Shown: positions 24,456 through 34,014, counted from the stretch's first letter. The stretch is 64,000 nucleotides of DNA from Actinomyces sp. AC-20-1 (GCF_023369555.1 NZ_JACJVC010000004.1:1-64000), one strand, 5' to 3'. Notes: generated by a model not told the origin, from the sequence alone. A program made the numbers and translations.

Positions 24456-25475
24456 ATGCTCACGATCCCCCTCCACCCCGCCCTGTTCACCTGCGAGCCC
24501 CTCGTCGTCGCCCACGACGGCGACCTCAGGGCCACCGCCTCGCGCTACCCCAGCGGTGTCGCCTCGCTGCGGGTCGAGACCCGTCGCGGGCACGTCGAGG
24601 TGCTGCCCTTCATGGGCCAGATCATCTGGGGCGCCGTCATGGACGGCGTGAGCCTGCGCATGGACAACATGTTCCGTGAGCCCGTCCCGGCCACCGAGAT
24701 CACCGGGACCTACGGCTGCTTCGCCTTCCACTCCGGCCTGCTGGCCGCGGGCTGCCCGGCCCCCGAGGACGACCACCCGCTGCACGGGGAGTTCTCCTGC
24801 GCCCCGATGCAGGAGGCCTGGCTCGAGGTCGACGGCGACAGGGTGCGCGTCGTCTCGCGCTACGAGTACGTCATGGGCTTCGGCAACCACTACGAGGCCC
24901 GCCCCTGGGTGGAGGTGCGTGACGGCTCCACCCTGTTCGACATCGGCCTGGAGGTGACGAACCTGTCCGCCTACGCGCCCATGCCGCTGCAGTACATGTG
25001 CCACATGAACTACGCCTTCGTCCCCGACGGGCGCATGGAGCAGACCCTGCCCGACGGCGCCTTCGCCCTGCGGCGCACCGTCCCGGCGCACGTGCACCCG
25101 ACTCCTCGGTGGACCGCCCTCAACGAGGACATCCTGGCCGGCAGGCTCGACCCCGACTGCCTCACCGGCGCGGAGGAGTTCGACCCGGAGATCGTCTACT
25201 TCGCCGACGACCTGCCCCGCTACGGCGAGGACCTGGAGTTCACGCTCTCCTCCCCCGAGGGCCGGACCTTCGTCACGCGCTTCTCCTCGGCGGACTTCCC
25301 CGTGGCGACCCGCTGGGTCCTGCACAACCCCGACCAGAAGGTGGCAGCCTTCGTCCTGCCGGGCACGTCACGGCCGGAGGGGCGCCTGGCCGCCGAGCAG
25401 GCGGGCACGCTCATCAGCCTGGCCGCCGGCGAGACCCGCCGCTTCCTCGTCACCACCGGCCTGAAGGAGAGCTGA
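24456..25475 (+). CDS. Aldose 1-epimerase-like protein, probable deoxyribose mutarotase (DeoM/DeoX)
   Basis: A 339-residue protein of the galactose-mutarotase-like/DUF4432 superfamily. Recognisable are VEVLPFMGQIIWGAVMDG near the start, TYGCFAFHSGLLAAGCP, HPLHGEFSCA, the strand region around MGFGNHYEARPWVEV, and PMPLQYMCHMNYAFVPDG with a possible catalytic histidine (CHMNYAF). It starts 2 bp after the permease stop. In deoxyribose operons the DeoX/DeoM protein interconverts deoxyribose anomers to feed the kinase, and the same job is inferred here. Confidence 0.82.
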   Translation: MLTIPLHPALFTCEPLVVAHDGDLRATASRYPSGVASLRVETRRGHVEVLPFMGQIIWGAVMDGVSLRMDNMFREPVPATEITGTYGCFAFHSGLLAAGCPAPEDDHPLHGEFSCAPMQEAWLEVDGDRVRVVSRYEYVMGFGNHYEARPWVEVRDGSTLFDIGLEVTNLSAYAPMPLQYMCHMNYAFVPDGRMEQTLPDGAFALRRTVPAHVHPTPRWTALNEDILAGRLDPDCLTGAEEFDPEIVYFADDLPRYGEDLEFTLSSPEGRTFVTRFSSADFPVATRWVLHNPDQKVAAFVLPGTSRPEGRLAAEQAGTLISLAAGETRRFLVTTGLKES

Positions 25476-25476
25476 C

Positions 25477-26421
25477 ATGACCCGCACCAGTACCACCGAC
25501 CCGCAGATCGCGGTCATCGGCTCGAACATGGTCGACCTCATCTCCTACATCCGCCGGATGCCCAAGGAGGGTGAGACGCTTGAGGCGCCCGACTTCTCCA
25601 TGGGCTGCGGCGGCAAGGGCGCGAACCAGGCCGTGGCCGCCTCGCGCCTGGGCTCGAGGGTGCTCATGGTCACGAGGGTCGGCAACGACATCTTCGCCCA
25701 GAACACCATCGCGAACTTCGAGCGCAACGGGATCGACACCACCTACGTGCTGCAGACCGAGGCCACGAGCGGTGTCGCCCCGATCTTCGTCGACGAGGAG
25801 TCGCACAACTCGATCCTCATCATCAAGGGCGCCAACGCCCTGCTCACGCCGGCGGACCTTGAGGCCGCCGAGCAGGACGTGGCGCGCTGCCGGCTCATCG
25901 TGCTGCAGCTGGAGATCCCGCTGGAGACGGTCTACGCGGCCATCGAGATGGGCCAGCGCCTAGGCATCCCGGTGCTGCTCAACCCGGCGCCGGCCCAGCC
26001 GGACCTGCTGCTCGAGCGTGTCAAGGGCTGCGACTTCCTCGTGCCCAACGAGTCCGAGCTGTCCCTGCTCACGGGCATGCCCGTGGACACCGAGCAGGAC
26101 GTGCGGCGCGCGGCCTCCGTGCTGCGCCGGGCGGGGGTGCGTCACGTCATCGTCACCCTGGGCTCGCGCGGGGTGCTGTGGCTCAGTGACGACGGCGAGG
26201 AGCTGCTTCCGGCGACGGACACGCAGCCCCTGGACACGACCGGGGCGGGGGACGCGTTCATCGGCTGCTTCAGCCACGTGCTCGTCGAGACCGGTGACAT
26301 CCGTGAGGCGATCGTCCAGGCCAACGCCTACGCGGGCGACTCGGTGACCAAGCGCGGGACGCAGACCTCGTACGCCACCGCCGAGGAGTTCGCCGCCGTC
26401 CTCGAGGCCCTGCGGGGCTGA
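25477..26421 (+). CDS. deoK: Deoxyribokinase (PfkB family)
   Basis: A 314-residue ribokinase-like enzyme phosphorylating 2-deoxyribose at C5. The N-terminal signature GSNMVDLISYIRRMPKEG, GCGGKGANQAV, SGVAPIFVDEESHNSI and the C-terminal anion-hole/base motif DTTGAGDAF (base D259) are all present. The early 'GSNMVDLI...MPKEGETLEAP' form is characteristic of deoxyribokinases rather than ribokinases. It starts 1 bp after the mutarotase stop and is the last gene of the operon. The palindromic repeat copy 2 follows 20 bp downstream. Confidence 0.9.
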   Translation: MTRTSTTDPQIAVIGSNMVDLISYIRRMPKEGETLEAPDFSMGCGGKGANQAVAASRLGSRVLMVTRVGNDIFAQNTIANFERNGIDTTYVLQTEATSGVAPIFVDEESHNSILIIKGANALLTPADLEAAEQDVARCRLIVLQLEIPLETVYAAIEMGQRLGIPVLLNPAPAQPDLLLERVKGCDFLVPNESELSLLTGMPVDTEQDVRRAASVLRRAGVRHVIVTLGSRGVLWLSDDGEELLPATDTQPLDTTGAGDAFIGCFSHVLVETGDIREAIVQANAYAGDSVTKRGTQTSYATAEEFAAVLEALRG

Positions 26422-26441
26422 GCCCCGGTCCTTCCCCGACA

Positions 26442-26501
26442 TCCTCGGTTTGCGCTCGAGCTCCCTGGGAGTTCCCCGTACGTTCGAGCGCAAACCGAGG
26501 A
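26442..26501. repeat. Palindromic intergenic repeat, copy 2
   Basis: Perfect 18-bp arms TCCTCGGTTTGCGCTCGA (26442-26459) and complement (26484-26501) enclose a 24-bp centre. The reverse complement of the centre matches that of copy 1 (20429-20490) at 18 of 24 positions, so the two are one family in opposite orientation. It sits between deoK and the helicase gene and may also act as the deo operon terminator. Confidence 0.85.
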
Positions 26502-26526
26502 GTTGGGGGGAGGGCACACTGTCCCC

Positions 26527-29091
26527 GTGCCCGCCGCCCCTACCCCGCCCGCCGTCCCGCGCTCCCCCGCACGCGACCTCACCGGCCTGCTGGAGTCCAT
26601 CGGCGCGCGCGACGGCCGCCTCATCCACCTCGAGCGCACGCCCGCCCGCCCCGGGCGGCACGGCCACTGGCCCGCCTGGGCGGACGCGGACCTCGTCGCC
26701 GCCTACGCCCGCCTGGGCGTCACGCGCCCGTGGACGCACCAGGAGGAGGCGGCCGACGCCGTCCACCGCGGCCACCACACGGTCCTCGCCACAGGCACCG
26801 GCTCGGGCAAGTCGCTGGCCGCCTGGCTGCCGGCCCTCTCCGACGTCCTCGACGCCCAGCGGCCCGGGGGCTCCTCCGCGCGGATCTCCTCCTACGGGCG
26901 GCGTCCCACCACCCTGTACCTGTCGCCCACCAAGGCCCTGGCCGCGGACCAGGCCGCCGCCCTGGAGCGGCTCGTCGGAGAGCTCGAGGCCCTTCAACGT
27001 GAGGCCGGCGCCCCCGCCGGGTCGGTGCGCACCGTGCGCACGGGCACCTGCGACGGCGACACCTCGATGCCGGAGCGCGACTGGGCCCGGGCGCACGCCG
27101 ATGTCGTGCTCACCAACCCCGACTTCCTGCACTTCTCCCTCCTGCCCGGCCACGAGCGGTGGAACCGCTTCCTGCGCTGCCTGCGCTACGTCGTCATCGA
27201 CGAGTGCCACGCCTACCGCGGCGTCCTCGGCGCGCACGTGGCCCTCGTCGTGCGCCGCCTGCTGCGGCTCGTACGGCGCCTGCGCCCGGACGGCCCCGGG
27301 CCCGTCGTGCTGTGCGCCTCCGCGACCGCCGCCGAGCCCGCCCTGACGGCCGCACGCCTCATCGGGGTCGAGAAGTCCGCTGTCGTCACCGTCACCGACG
27401 ACGGCGCCCCCGCCGGTGAGCGGACCCTCGCCCTGTGGCAGCCGGCCCTGAGGGAGCCGTGGGCCACCTGGCAGGACAGCGGGCCGAGTGGGCCGGGCGG
27501 GTCCGTCGCCGTCGGGACGCCGCAGGGGGCCGCTGGGCCGGACTCCGGCGACCCGACCGAGGACCCCAGCGCGCGGCGCTCGGCCGTCATCGAGGCCGCC
27601 GAGCTGCTCGTCGACCTCATGAGCGTCGGCGCCCGTGCGCTCGTGTTCGTGCGCTCGCGCCGCAGCGCGGAGGTCGTCGCCGAGCGCGCCCGCCACAGCC
27701 TCGGGCTGTCCGCGCCCGAGCTGGTGCCGGCCGTGGGCGCCTACCGGGGCGGCTACCTGCCCGAGGAGCGGCGCGCCCTCGAGCGCGACCTGCGGCGTGG
27801 CGCCCTGCGCGCCCTGGCCACCACCAACGCCCTCGAGCTCGGCATCGACGTCACGGGCCTGGACGCCGTGCTCATCGCCGGCTGGCCGGGCACGCGCGTC
27901 TCGCTGGGTCAGCAGGCCGGGCGCGCCGGACGGGCCGGGTCGCGCGGAGTGGCCGTGCTCATCGCCTCCGACAACCCCCTGGACAGCTATCTCGTCCACC
28001 ACCCCGAGGACGTCTTCGCCGCCCCCGAGGCCACGGTCTTCGACCCGGCCAACCCCTACGTCCTGGCCCCGCACCTGTGCGCCGCCGCCAGCGAGTCACC
28101 CCTGCGCGCCGAGGACCTGGCCCTGTTCGGGTTGAGGGACGAGTCCCTCCTCGAGGACCTGGCCGCGCGCGGGGCGCTGCGGCGCCGGCCGGCGGGCTGG
28201 TTCTGGAACACGGGCCTGCCCGGCCGCGCCCAGGACCTCACCAGCCTGCGGGGCGACGGGCCGCCGGACGTGCCGGTGGTCGAGGCGGCCACCGGCACCG
28301 TCATCGGCACGGTGGACGGGGCCGCGGCCGGTTCCACGGTCCACGAGGGCGCCGTCTACGTCCACCAGGGGCGCAGCTACGTCGTCGACGCGCTCACCGA
28401 CGAGGCCGCCGTCGTCACCGAGAGGCGGGCCGTCGGCTACCGCACGCGCGCCCGCGAGCACACGAGCGTGCGCGTCATCGCCGAGCGCGACAGGCAGCAG
28501 TGGGCCGACGGCGTCACCTGGTCCTTCGGGTCCGTGGAGGTCACGAGCCAGGTCGTCGGGTACATGAAGCAGGCCCTGCCCGGCATGGAGGTCATCTCCC
28601 AGCACCCCCTGGACATGCCCGAGCACGTCCTGCCGACGGCGGCCGTGTGGTGGACGGTTCCCGTTGAGGTCACCGAGGCCGCCGGGCTCACGCCCGCCGA
28701 CCTGCCGGGGGCGCTGCACGCGGCCGAGCACGCCTCCATCGGGATGCTGCCGCTGCTGGCGACCTGCGACCGCTGGGACATCGGCGGGCTGTCCACGGCC
28801 GTGCACCCGCAGACGATGGTGCCGACCGTGTTCGTGCACGACGCCCAGGCGGGCGGGGCGGGCTTCGCCGAGCGGGGGTTCAGGGCCGGGCGCGAGTGGC
28901 TGACGGCGACGCTCGCGGTCATCGAGGGCTGCGGCTGCGCGGCCGGCTGCCCGTCCTGCGTGCAGTCCCCCAAGTGCGGCAACAACAACGAGCCCCTGGA
29001 CAAGGCCGGGGCGGCGACGCTGCTGCGCCTCCTGCTGGCGGCCGCCCCCGGCACGCAGCCGGCTGTGGGTGGGGGCCCGGTTGACCGGTGA
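26527..29091 (+). CDS. DEAD/DEAH-box helicase with DUF1998 C-terminus (YprA/Hrq1-like)
   Basis: An 854-residue superfamily 2 helicase. It has Walker A ATGTGSGKS (88-96), YLSPTKALAADQ, a DECH box with VVIDECHAYRG, SATAAEP, and motif V/VI region TNALELGIDVTGLDAVL with QQAGRAGRAG. The C-terminal DUF1998 region ends in a four-cysteine cluster (CGCAAGCPSCVQSPKCG) likely to bind metal. GTG 26527 lies after a G-rich ribosome site (GGGGGGAGGG); a TTG at 26503 is an alternative but overlaps the palindrome region. A role in DNA repair (Hrq1/MrfA-like, crosslink or mitomycin repair) is inferred. Confidence 0.92.
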   Translation: MPAAPTPPAVPRSPARDLTGLLESIGARDGRLIHLERTPARPGRHGHWPAWADADLVAAYARLGVTRPWTHQEEAADAVHRGHHTVLATGTGSGKSLAAWLPALSDVLDAQRPGGSSARISSYGRRPTTLYLSPTKALAADQAAALERLVGELEALQREAGAPAGSVRTVRTGTCDGDTSMPERDWARAHADVVLTNPDFLHFSLLPGHERWNRFLRCLRYVVIDECHAYRGVLGAHVALVVRRLLRLVRRLRPDGPGPVVLCASATAAEPALTAARLIGVEKSAVVTVTDDGAPAGERTLALWQPALREPWATWQDSGPSGPGGSVAVGTPQGAAGPDSGDPTEDPSARRSAVIEAAELLVDLMSVGARALVFVRSRRSAEVVAERARHSLGLSAPELVPAVGAYRGGYLPEERRALERDLRRGALRALATTNALELGIDVTGLDAVLIAGWPGTRVSLGQQAGRAGRAGSRGVAVLIASDNPLDSYLVHHPEDVFAAPEATVFDPANPYVLAPHLCAAASESPLRAEDLALFGLRDESLLEDLAARGALRRRPAGWFWNTGLPGRAQDLTSLRGDGPPDVPVVEAATGTVIGTVDGAAAGSTVHEGAVYVHQGRSYVVDALTDEAAVVTERRAVGYRTRAREHTSVRVIAERDRQQWADGVTWSFGSVEVTSQVVGYMKQALPGMEVISQHPLDMPEHVLPTAAVWWTVPVEVTEAAGLTPADLPGALHAAEHASIGMLPLLATCDRWDIGGLSTAVHPQTMVPTVFVHDAQAGGAGFAERGFRAGREWLTATLAVIEGCGCAAGCPSCVQSPKCGNNNEPLDKAGAATLLRLLLAAAPGTQPAVGGGPVDR

Positions 29092-29178
29092 CCGGCCCCA
29101 CCCCCGCGCGACCCGCCTTCGACCGCGACGCCGAGGAGTGCCCAGGCGGGCGCGAGGCTCACGTCTCGGGGCCGGTGC

Positions 29179-30594
29179 TCAGCGCCTGAAGGTCGCGGCC
29201 ACCTGCGGGTTCTGGTCGAGGTAGCCGTCCAGGACGTCACGGGCGACGGTGACCGAGTCGACCAGCGGGTGCGAGGCGAGGGCGCGCCAGGCCAGGGCCC
29301 GGTCACCGCTGAGGGCCGCGTCGATGACGAGCTCCTCACACCCCTTGACCGTCGTCACCAGCCCCAGCTCGGTGCCGCCGAGGGCGGCGACCCTCCGGGG
29401 GTGGACACCGTCGGCGTCCACGACGCAGGGCACCTCGATGACGGCGTCCTCGCGCAGCTGGGGGATGAGGAGGCCGGCGCCGTCGGACGCGTCGGCGTTG
29501 CCGACGTCGAGGATCATGCGCGCGCTCGTCCCGGTGGACACGGCCGTCATGAGGTCGAGGGCCACCTGCTGGTAGCCGCCTCCGGCGAGGTCCTCCTCTC
29601 GGCGCCCGGCGCGCTCGGACTCGTCCCGCGACTCTGCCATGTAGGTGGCCTCGCGCTCGTCGTGGGCGGCGGTCCACAGCCGGCCGGCGCTGCGCGGGTC
29701 CCTCTCGGCGGCCTCGTAGAAGGCGCGCTGCTGGCGCTCGAGGAACTCGCCGCGGGTGCGCTCCTCGGCGAGGATCCGCGCCACGGACTCGCGGTTGAGG
29801 TAGTAGTAGAAGAGGTACTCGTTGGGGAGCATCCCGAGTGCGCGGATCCAGTCGACGCCGATGGTGCGGGCCTCCTCGATGTGGTCGAGGGCGGCGTCGT
29901 CGGCGAGGAGCCCCGGCAGGCGCTCCTGGCCGCCGAGGCTCAGGGACCGCAGCCAGCCGAGGTGGTTGAGGCCCACGTAGTCGAAGTCGACGGCGTCCCC
30001 GGCCGCCGTCCCCTCGACCGTGGACACCCGGACGGCGTCCCCGCCCACGGCGGCCGTCACGCGGCGCACGAGGCCGATCGGGGTGTCGCAGATGCCGACG
30101 ACGCGGTCCCCGAGGACCGTGCGCATCGCCTGGGTGATGATGCCGGCGGGGTTGGTGAAGTTGATGACCCAGGCCTCGGGGGCGAGGTCCCTCACCGCGC
30201 GCGCGAGCTCCATGGCGACCGGGATCGTGCGGAAGGCGTAGGCGTAGCCGCCCACGCCGACCGTCTCCTGGCCGAGGACGCCGTGGGCCAGGGCCACGCG
30301 CTCGTCGATGACGCGGCCGTGGGTGCCGCCCACGCGGATCGCGGAGAAGATGAAACCGGCCCCGGTGACGGCCTCGCGCAGGTCGGTCGTGGAGGTGATG
30401 GTGGGGGCCTGCGGGTAGTCGAGGTCGGCGAGCACGGCGCGCATGACGTCGAGGCGGCGCTGCGAGGAGTCGTACAGGCACAGCTCGTCAACGACGAGTC
30501 CCGGGTAGGCGCCGGTGCCGGCGCGCGCCTGGGCCAGGACCTCGGCGACCTGGGGGACGCGGAAGCCGCCTCCACCGGCGATGACGAGCTTCAT
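29179..30594 (-). CDS. GH4 family glycosidase (6-phospho-beta-glucosidase-like)
   Basis: A 471-residue NAD- and metal-dependent glycosidase. The N-terminal nucleotide fold is VIAGGGGFRVP (4-14). Further conserved are IRVGGTHGRVIDE, GVLGQETVGVGG, FRTIPVAMELA, NFTNPAG with N148, the metal-site cysteine C169 (GICDTPIGL) and LNHLGWL. The sequence is closest in pattern to phospho-beta-glucosidases (LicH/CelF type), although the locus has an ABC importer rather than a PTS. The start overlaps the stop of the DeoR-type regulator by 4 bp. Confidence 0.9.
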   Translation of the reverse strand: MKLVIAGGGGFRVPQVAEVLAQARAGTGAYPGLVVDELCLYDSSQRRLDVMRAVLADLDYPQAPTITSTTDLREAVTGAGFIFSAIRVGGTHGRVIDERVALAHGVLGQETVGVGGYAYAFRTIPVAMELARAVRDLAPEAWVINFTNPAGIITQAMRTVLGDRVVGICDTPIGLVRRVTAAVGGDAVRVSTVEGTAAGDAVDFDYVGLNHLGWLRSLSLGGQERLPGLLADDAALDHIEEARTIGVDWIRALGMLPNEYLFYYYLNRESVARILAEERTRGEFLERQQRAFYEAAERDPRSAGRLWTAAHDEREATYMAESRDESERAGRREEDLAGGGYQQVALDLMTAVSTGTSARMILDVGNADASDGAGLLIPQLREDAVIEVPCVVDADGVHPRRVAALGGTELGLVTTVKGCEELVIDAALSGDRALAWRALASHPLVDSVTVARDVLDGYLDQNPQVAATFRR

Positions 30595-31340
30595 GCGAGC
30601 ACAACCTCCGTGCTGGTGCCCGCCAGCGTGTCCAGCGGGGCGGTTGAGGGGTCGGCCGTGGTGATGACGGCCTGAAGGTCGGTGACGGGTAGGACCGGCA
30701 GGAGGCCCGAGCCCGGGAGCTTGTCGGTGGTCGCGACGAGGACGGTGCGCTCGGAGGCGGCCCGGATGGCGTGCTTGATCGGCACCTCGGTGCCGGTGGA
30801 GTCCATGACGGTTCCGTCCGCGCGCAGGCCGGAGGTGCCCAGGAAGGCGATGTCGGCGCGCAGCTGGGCGAGGGCCTGCTGGGTCAGCGTGCCCACGAGT
30901 GAGAGGTAGGAGGAGCGCAGCAGCCCGCCCAGGACGATGAGCTCGACGTCGTGGTCCCCGCGCAGCTCGTCGACGACGGCGAGGGAGGCTGTGACGACGG
31001 TGAGGGCACGGCCGCGCAGGTGGCGGGCGACGGCGGCGCAGGTCGTGCCGATGTCGAGGACGACGACGTCGCGCTCCTCCACCATGGCGGCGGCGGCCGC
31101 GCCGACGCGGTCCTTCTCGTCCGCGGCGCGGGCGGCCACCTGGGGGAAGGGCTGGTCGTCGGCCTCGGGGGTGCCGCCCCCGCGCACGCGCTGCAGCAGC
31201 CCCGCCTTGTCCATCTGGTTGAGGTCCCGGCGGATCGTCGAGGGCGAGACCTCGAGGCGCTCGGCGAGCTCGCCGACGGAGGCGCCGCCGTGCGCGCGCA
31301 CCATCTGGAGGATGACGGACTGGCGCTGCTGGGCGATCAT
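30591..31340 (-). CDS. DeoR/GlpR-family transcriptional regulator
   Basis: A 249-residue repressor. The N-terminal DeoR helix-turn-helix (about 5-58) has RQSVILQMVRAHGGASVGELAE and STIRRDLNQMDKAGLLQRVRGG. The effector domain contains the DEKDRVGAAAA motif, DIGTTCAAVARHL, ELIVLGGLLRS and FLGTSGL. It senses a sugar phosphate. ATG 31340 was chosen where the domain begins; the frame extends 35 poor-quality codons upstream. It is divergent from the kinase/ABC importer genes and in operon with GH4, so it probably controls both sides of the 139-bp intergenic region. Confidence 0.92.
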   Translation of the reverse strand: MIAQQRQSVILQMVRAHGGASVGELAERLEVSPSTIRRDLNQMDKAGLLQRVRGGGTPEADDQPFPQVAARAADEKDRVGAAAAAMVEERDVVVLDIGTTCAAVARHLRGRALTVVTASLAVVDELRGDHDVELIVLGGLLRSSYLSLVGTLTQQALAQLRADIAFLGTSGLRADGTVMDSTGTEVPIKHAIRAASERTVLVATTDKLPGSGLLPVLPVTDLQAVITTADPSTAPLDTLAGTSTEVVLA

Positions 31341-31479
31341 GAGCAGAGAATAGCGCGGTCCCATCACCGTTTCAGTCAAATCTGAGCAGAATCGTCTACG
31401 GATGCGCAGATGCGGCGTAGAGTAGAGCCACGTCATGTGACGCATGTCGCTCAGGCCGGAGGAGAAGGAGGGAGTCGTG

Positions 31480-32508
31480 ATGTGTCAGGCAGACACCCCG
31501 GGCGGTGCACGCAGCACCCTCCTGCCGATGGCGCCCAGCCCGGCGCACCCCGTCGTCGCCGTCGGCCCCATCTTCCTCGACGTCATCATGACCGGCCTCG
31601 CCCACGCCCCGCGCCCGGGCGAGGAGCAGTGGGTGAGCGGTTGCGCGCTCATGCCCGGAGGCGCTGCCAACCAGGGCGTCGCGCTCGCCCGGCTCGCTCT
31701 GCCCACGGCCCTGGTCTGCCACCTCGGCACCGACGCCGCCGGCGCCCTGGTCCGCTCCATGCTCGAGCGCGAGCGCATCGACCTGGGGTGGGCGGTCGCC
31801 GTCGAGCAGCAGAACGTCACCACCTCCCTCGCCTTCGACGGCGACCGCGCCATGACCACCGTCGGGCGCGACGACGCCCCCTCACTGGCCGCGCTCGCCC
31901 GGACGGGCACGGTCCCAGCCGTCGTCGTCACCGACCAGCGGGCCGTCACGGCCAACGCCGCCGTCCTGGCCTCCTGGCGCAGCGGGGACGTACGCCCCTG
32001 CGTCGTGTCCGACACCGGCTGGGACCCCGCCGGGGCCTGGGACCCCGCGGACCTGGCGCGGCTCGACCTCGTGGACGTGTTCACCCCCAACGAGGGCGAG
32101 GCGACGCGCTACACCCGCACCGCCACCGCCGAGCAGGCCGCCCGGGCACTGGCCGAGCGGGTCCCCCTGGCCGTGGTCACCCGGGGCGGGGACGGCGTCG
32201 TCGCCTGCGACGGCAGCACCCTCATCGCCCTCCCGGCGACGCCCGTGCGCCCCGTGGACACGACGGGAGCCGGCGACTCCTTCACGGCGGGACTCGTCTG
32301 GGCCCTGTCCCACGGGCTGGGCCTGCGGGCGGCGCTGAGCGCGGGGAGCCTGACCGCCTCCTGCACACTCGGGCGCCCCGGCGGCTCGGCCAACGCCCCG
32401 ACCCTGACCGAGGTCGCCGCCCACGCCCGCTCGCTCGACCTCAGTGACGACTACGACCTCACCCTCCTCGACCTCATCAACCCCACCCCGAGCACGACCG
32501 ACCACTGA
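31480..32508 (+). CDS. PfkB-family carbohydrate kinase
   Basis: A 342-residue ribokinase-like kinase. It shows VVAVGPIFLDVIMTGL, the PGGAANQGVALARL substrate motif, TPNEGEATRY, VTRGGDGVV and the catalytic DTTGAGDSF (base D266). The ribosome site GGAGGAGAAGGAGGG is strong; ATG 31480 is preceded by an adjacent GTG. It lies upstream of a sugar ABC importer, so it probably phosphorylates the imported sugar or a disaccharide for the GH4 enzyme across the divergent promoter. The exact substrate is unknown. Confidence 0.88.
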   Translation: MCQADTPGGARSTLLPMAPSPAHPVVAVGPIFLDVIMTGLAHAPRPGEEQWVSGCALMPGGAANQGVALARLALPTALVCHLGTDAAGALVRSMLERERIDLGWAVAVEQQNVTTSLAFDGDRAMTTVGRDDAPSLAALARTGTVPAVVVTDQRAVTANAAVLASWRSGDVRPCVVSDTGWDPAGAWDPADLARLDLVDVFTPNEGEATRYTRTATAEQAARALAERVPLAVVTRGGDGVVACDGSTLIALPATPVRPVDTTGAGDSFTAGLVWALSHGLGLRAALSAGSLTASCTLGRPGGSANAPTLTEVAAHARSLDLSDDYDLTLLDLINPTPSTTDH

Positions 32509-32571
32509 CCCCCACCGCAGACAGCGCAGCCCACCGACGAGCACCGCGCCACCCCCGTGAAGGAGAAGACC

Positions 32572-33978
32572 ATGAGCCCCCGTCCCACCCCGACCGCCTC
32601 GCAGGCGCTGCGCCTGGCCACCACCCGCCGAGGCTTCCTCATCTCCACGGGCGCCCTCGCCACAGCGGGCGTCCTCGCCTCCTGCGCACCCGGCTCCTCG
32701 GGCGGATCCGACGGCACCAGCGCCGCCCCAGTGGAGGTCACCACCGACATCGCCTCCCTGCCCGAGCAGACGCTCGTCGTGTGGGACCAGGAGGTCCGCG
32801 GCGGCCAGAACGAGCAGATGGAGCTGCTCAACACGGCCTTCATGAAGAAGTACCCGAACATCACGATCGAGCGGAACTCGCAGTCCTTCGACGACCTGCA
32901 GACCACGCTGCGCCTGGCACTGACCGGCGACGACGCCCCCGACGTCGTCGAGGCGAACAACGGCCGCAGCACCATGGGCCAGTTCGTCGCCGCCGGCCAG
33001 CTCGTGTCCCTCGACCCGTGGACCGAGGCATACGGCTGGGACTCCTCCTACTCGCCGTCGATCCTCAGCTACTCCTCCTACTCCGAGGACGGCACGGTCT
33101 TCGGCGAGGGACGGCTGTGGGGCCTGCCCCAGGTCGGTGAGTCCGTCGGCATCTACTACTCGCCCTCACGCCTGGCCGCGCTCGGCATGGACCTGCCGGC
33201 CACCTGGGAGGACTTCACCGCGGGCCTGAGGACCATCAAGGACGCGGGCAAGACCCCTCTCATGCTGGGCAACGTCGAGAAGTGGCCCGCCCTGCACGTG
33301 TTCGGCCCCGTCCAGGGCGCCCACGTCGACCCGCAGACCATCCGCGCCCTGGGCTTCGGCAACGCCGGCGCCTCCTGGAGCACCCCTGAGAACCTCGCCG
33401 CCGCCACCGAGATCCAGGGCTGGGCCACCAGCGGCTACTTCAACGAGGGCTTCAACGGCGTCGACTACGACACCGTCTGGCAGGACTTCTCCACCGGCAC
33501 GGGCGTCTACCTCATCGCCGGCTCCTGGCTGGCCCCGGACCTCGAGGCCGTCATGGGTGAGGACGTGCGCTTCATGCTCCCGCCCCAGGCGCAGGGCATG
33601 AGCACGGTGGCGACCACCGGGGGCACCGGCCTGCCCTTCGCCATCACCTCCGCGGCGAAGGACAAGAACGTCGCCGCCGCCTACATCGACTTCATCACCA
33701 ACGCCGACGCCATGAAGGTCCTGGCCCAGACCGGCAACGTGCCCGTCAACGACACGGCCGCCTTCACCACCGGGGACACGAGCGTCGTCAACGACGTCAT
33801 GACCGCCTTCGAGCAGGTCACCACCGCGGGCGAGGTGCTGCCCTACCTCGACTACGCGACCCCGACCTTCGACCAGGTCATGGGCGACGCCCTGCAGACA
33901 CTGCTCGACAACCGCTCGACCCCGCAGGAGTTCCTCGACACCCTCGAGGCCGCCTACACGCAGTTCACGGGCGCCTGA
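32572..33978 (+). CDS. Sugar ABC transporter substrate-binding lipoprotein
   Basis: A 468-residue family 1 solute-binding protein. The N-terminus combines a twin-arginine-like TTRRGFLISTG with a lipobox ending GVLASC, followed by a serine/glycine linker. The mature part has the usual WDQEVRGGQNEQME, NITIERNSQSFDDLQTTLRLAL, PDVVEANNGRSTMGQF and the GLPFAI/TGNVPV region. AAGGAG 9 bp before ATG 32572 decides the start. It feeds the two permeases that follow; the preceding gene is the PfkB kinase. Confidence 0.92.
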   Translation: MSPRPTPTASQALRLATTRRGFLISTGALATAGVLASCAPGSSGGSDGTSAAPVEVTTDIASLPEQTLVVWDQEVRGGQNEQMELLNTAFMKKYPNITIERNSQSFDDLQTTLRLALTGDDAPDVVEANNGRSTMGQFVAAGQLVSLDPWTEAYGWDSSYSPSILSYSSYSEDGTVFGEGRLWGLPQVGESVGIYYSPSRLAALGMDLPATWEDFTAGLRTIKDAGKTPLMLGNVEKWPALHVFGPVQGAHVDPQTIRALGFGNAGASWSTPENLAAATEIQGWATSGYFNEGFNGVDYDTVWQDFSTGTGVYLIAGSWLAPDLEAVMGEDVRFMLPPQAQGMSTVATTGGTGLPFAITSAAKDKNVAAAYIDFITNADAMKVLAQTGNVPVNDTAAFTTGDTSVVNDVMTAFEQVTTAGEVLPYLDYATPTFDQVMGDALQTLLDNRSTPQEFLDTLEAAYTQFTGA

Positions 33979-34014
33979 GCGCCACCGGGGCGGCCCACCA
34001 CCCGAGGTTCACCG

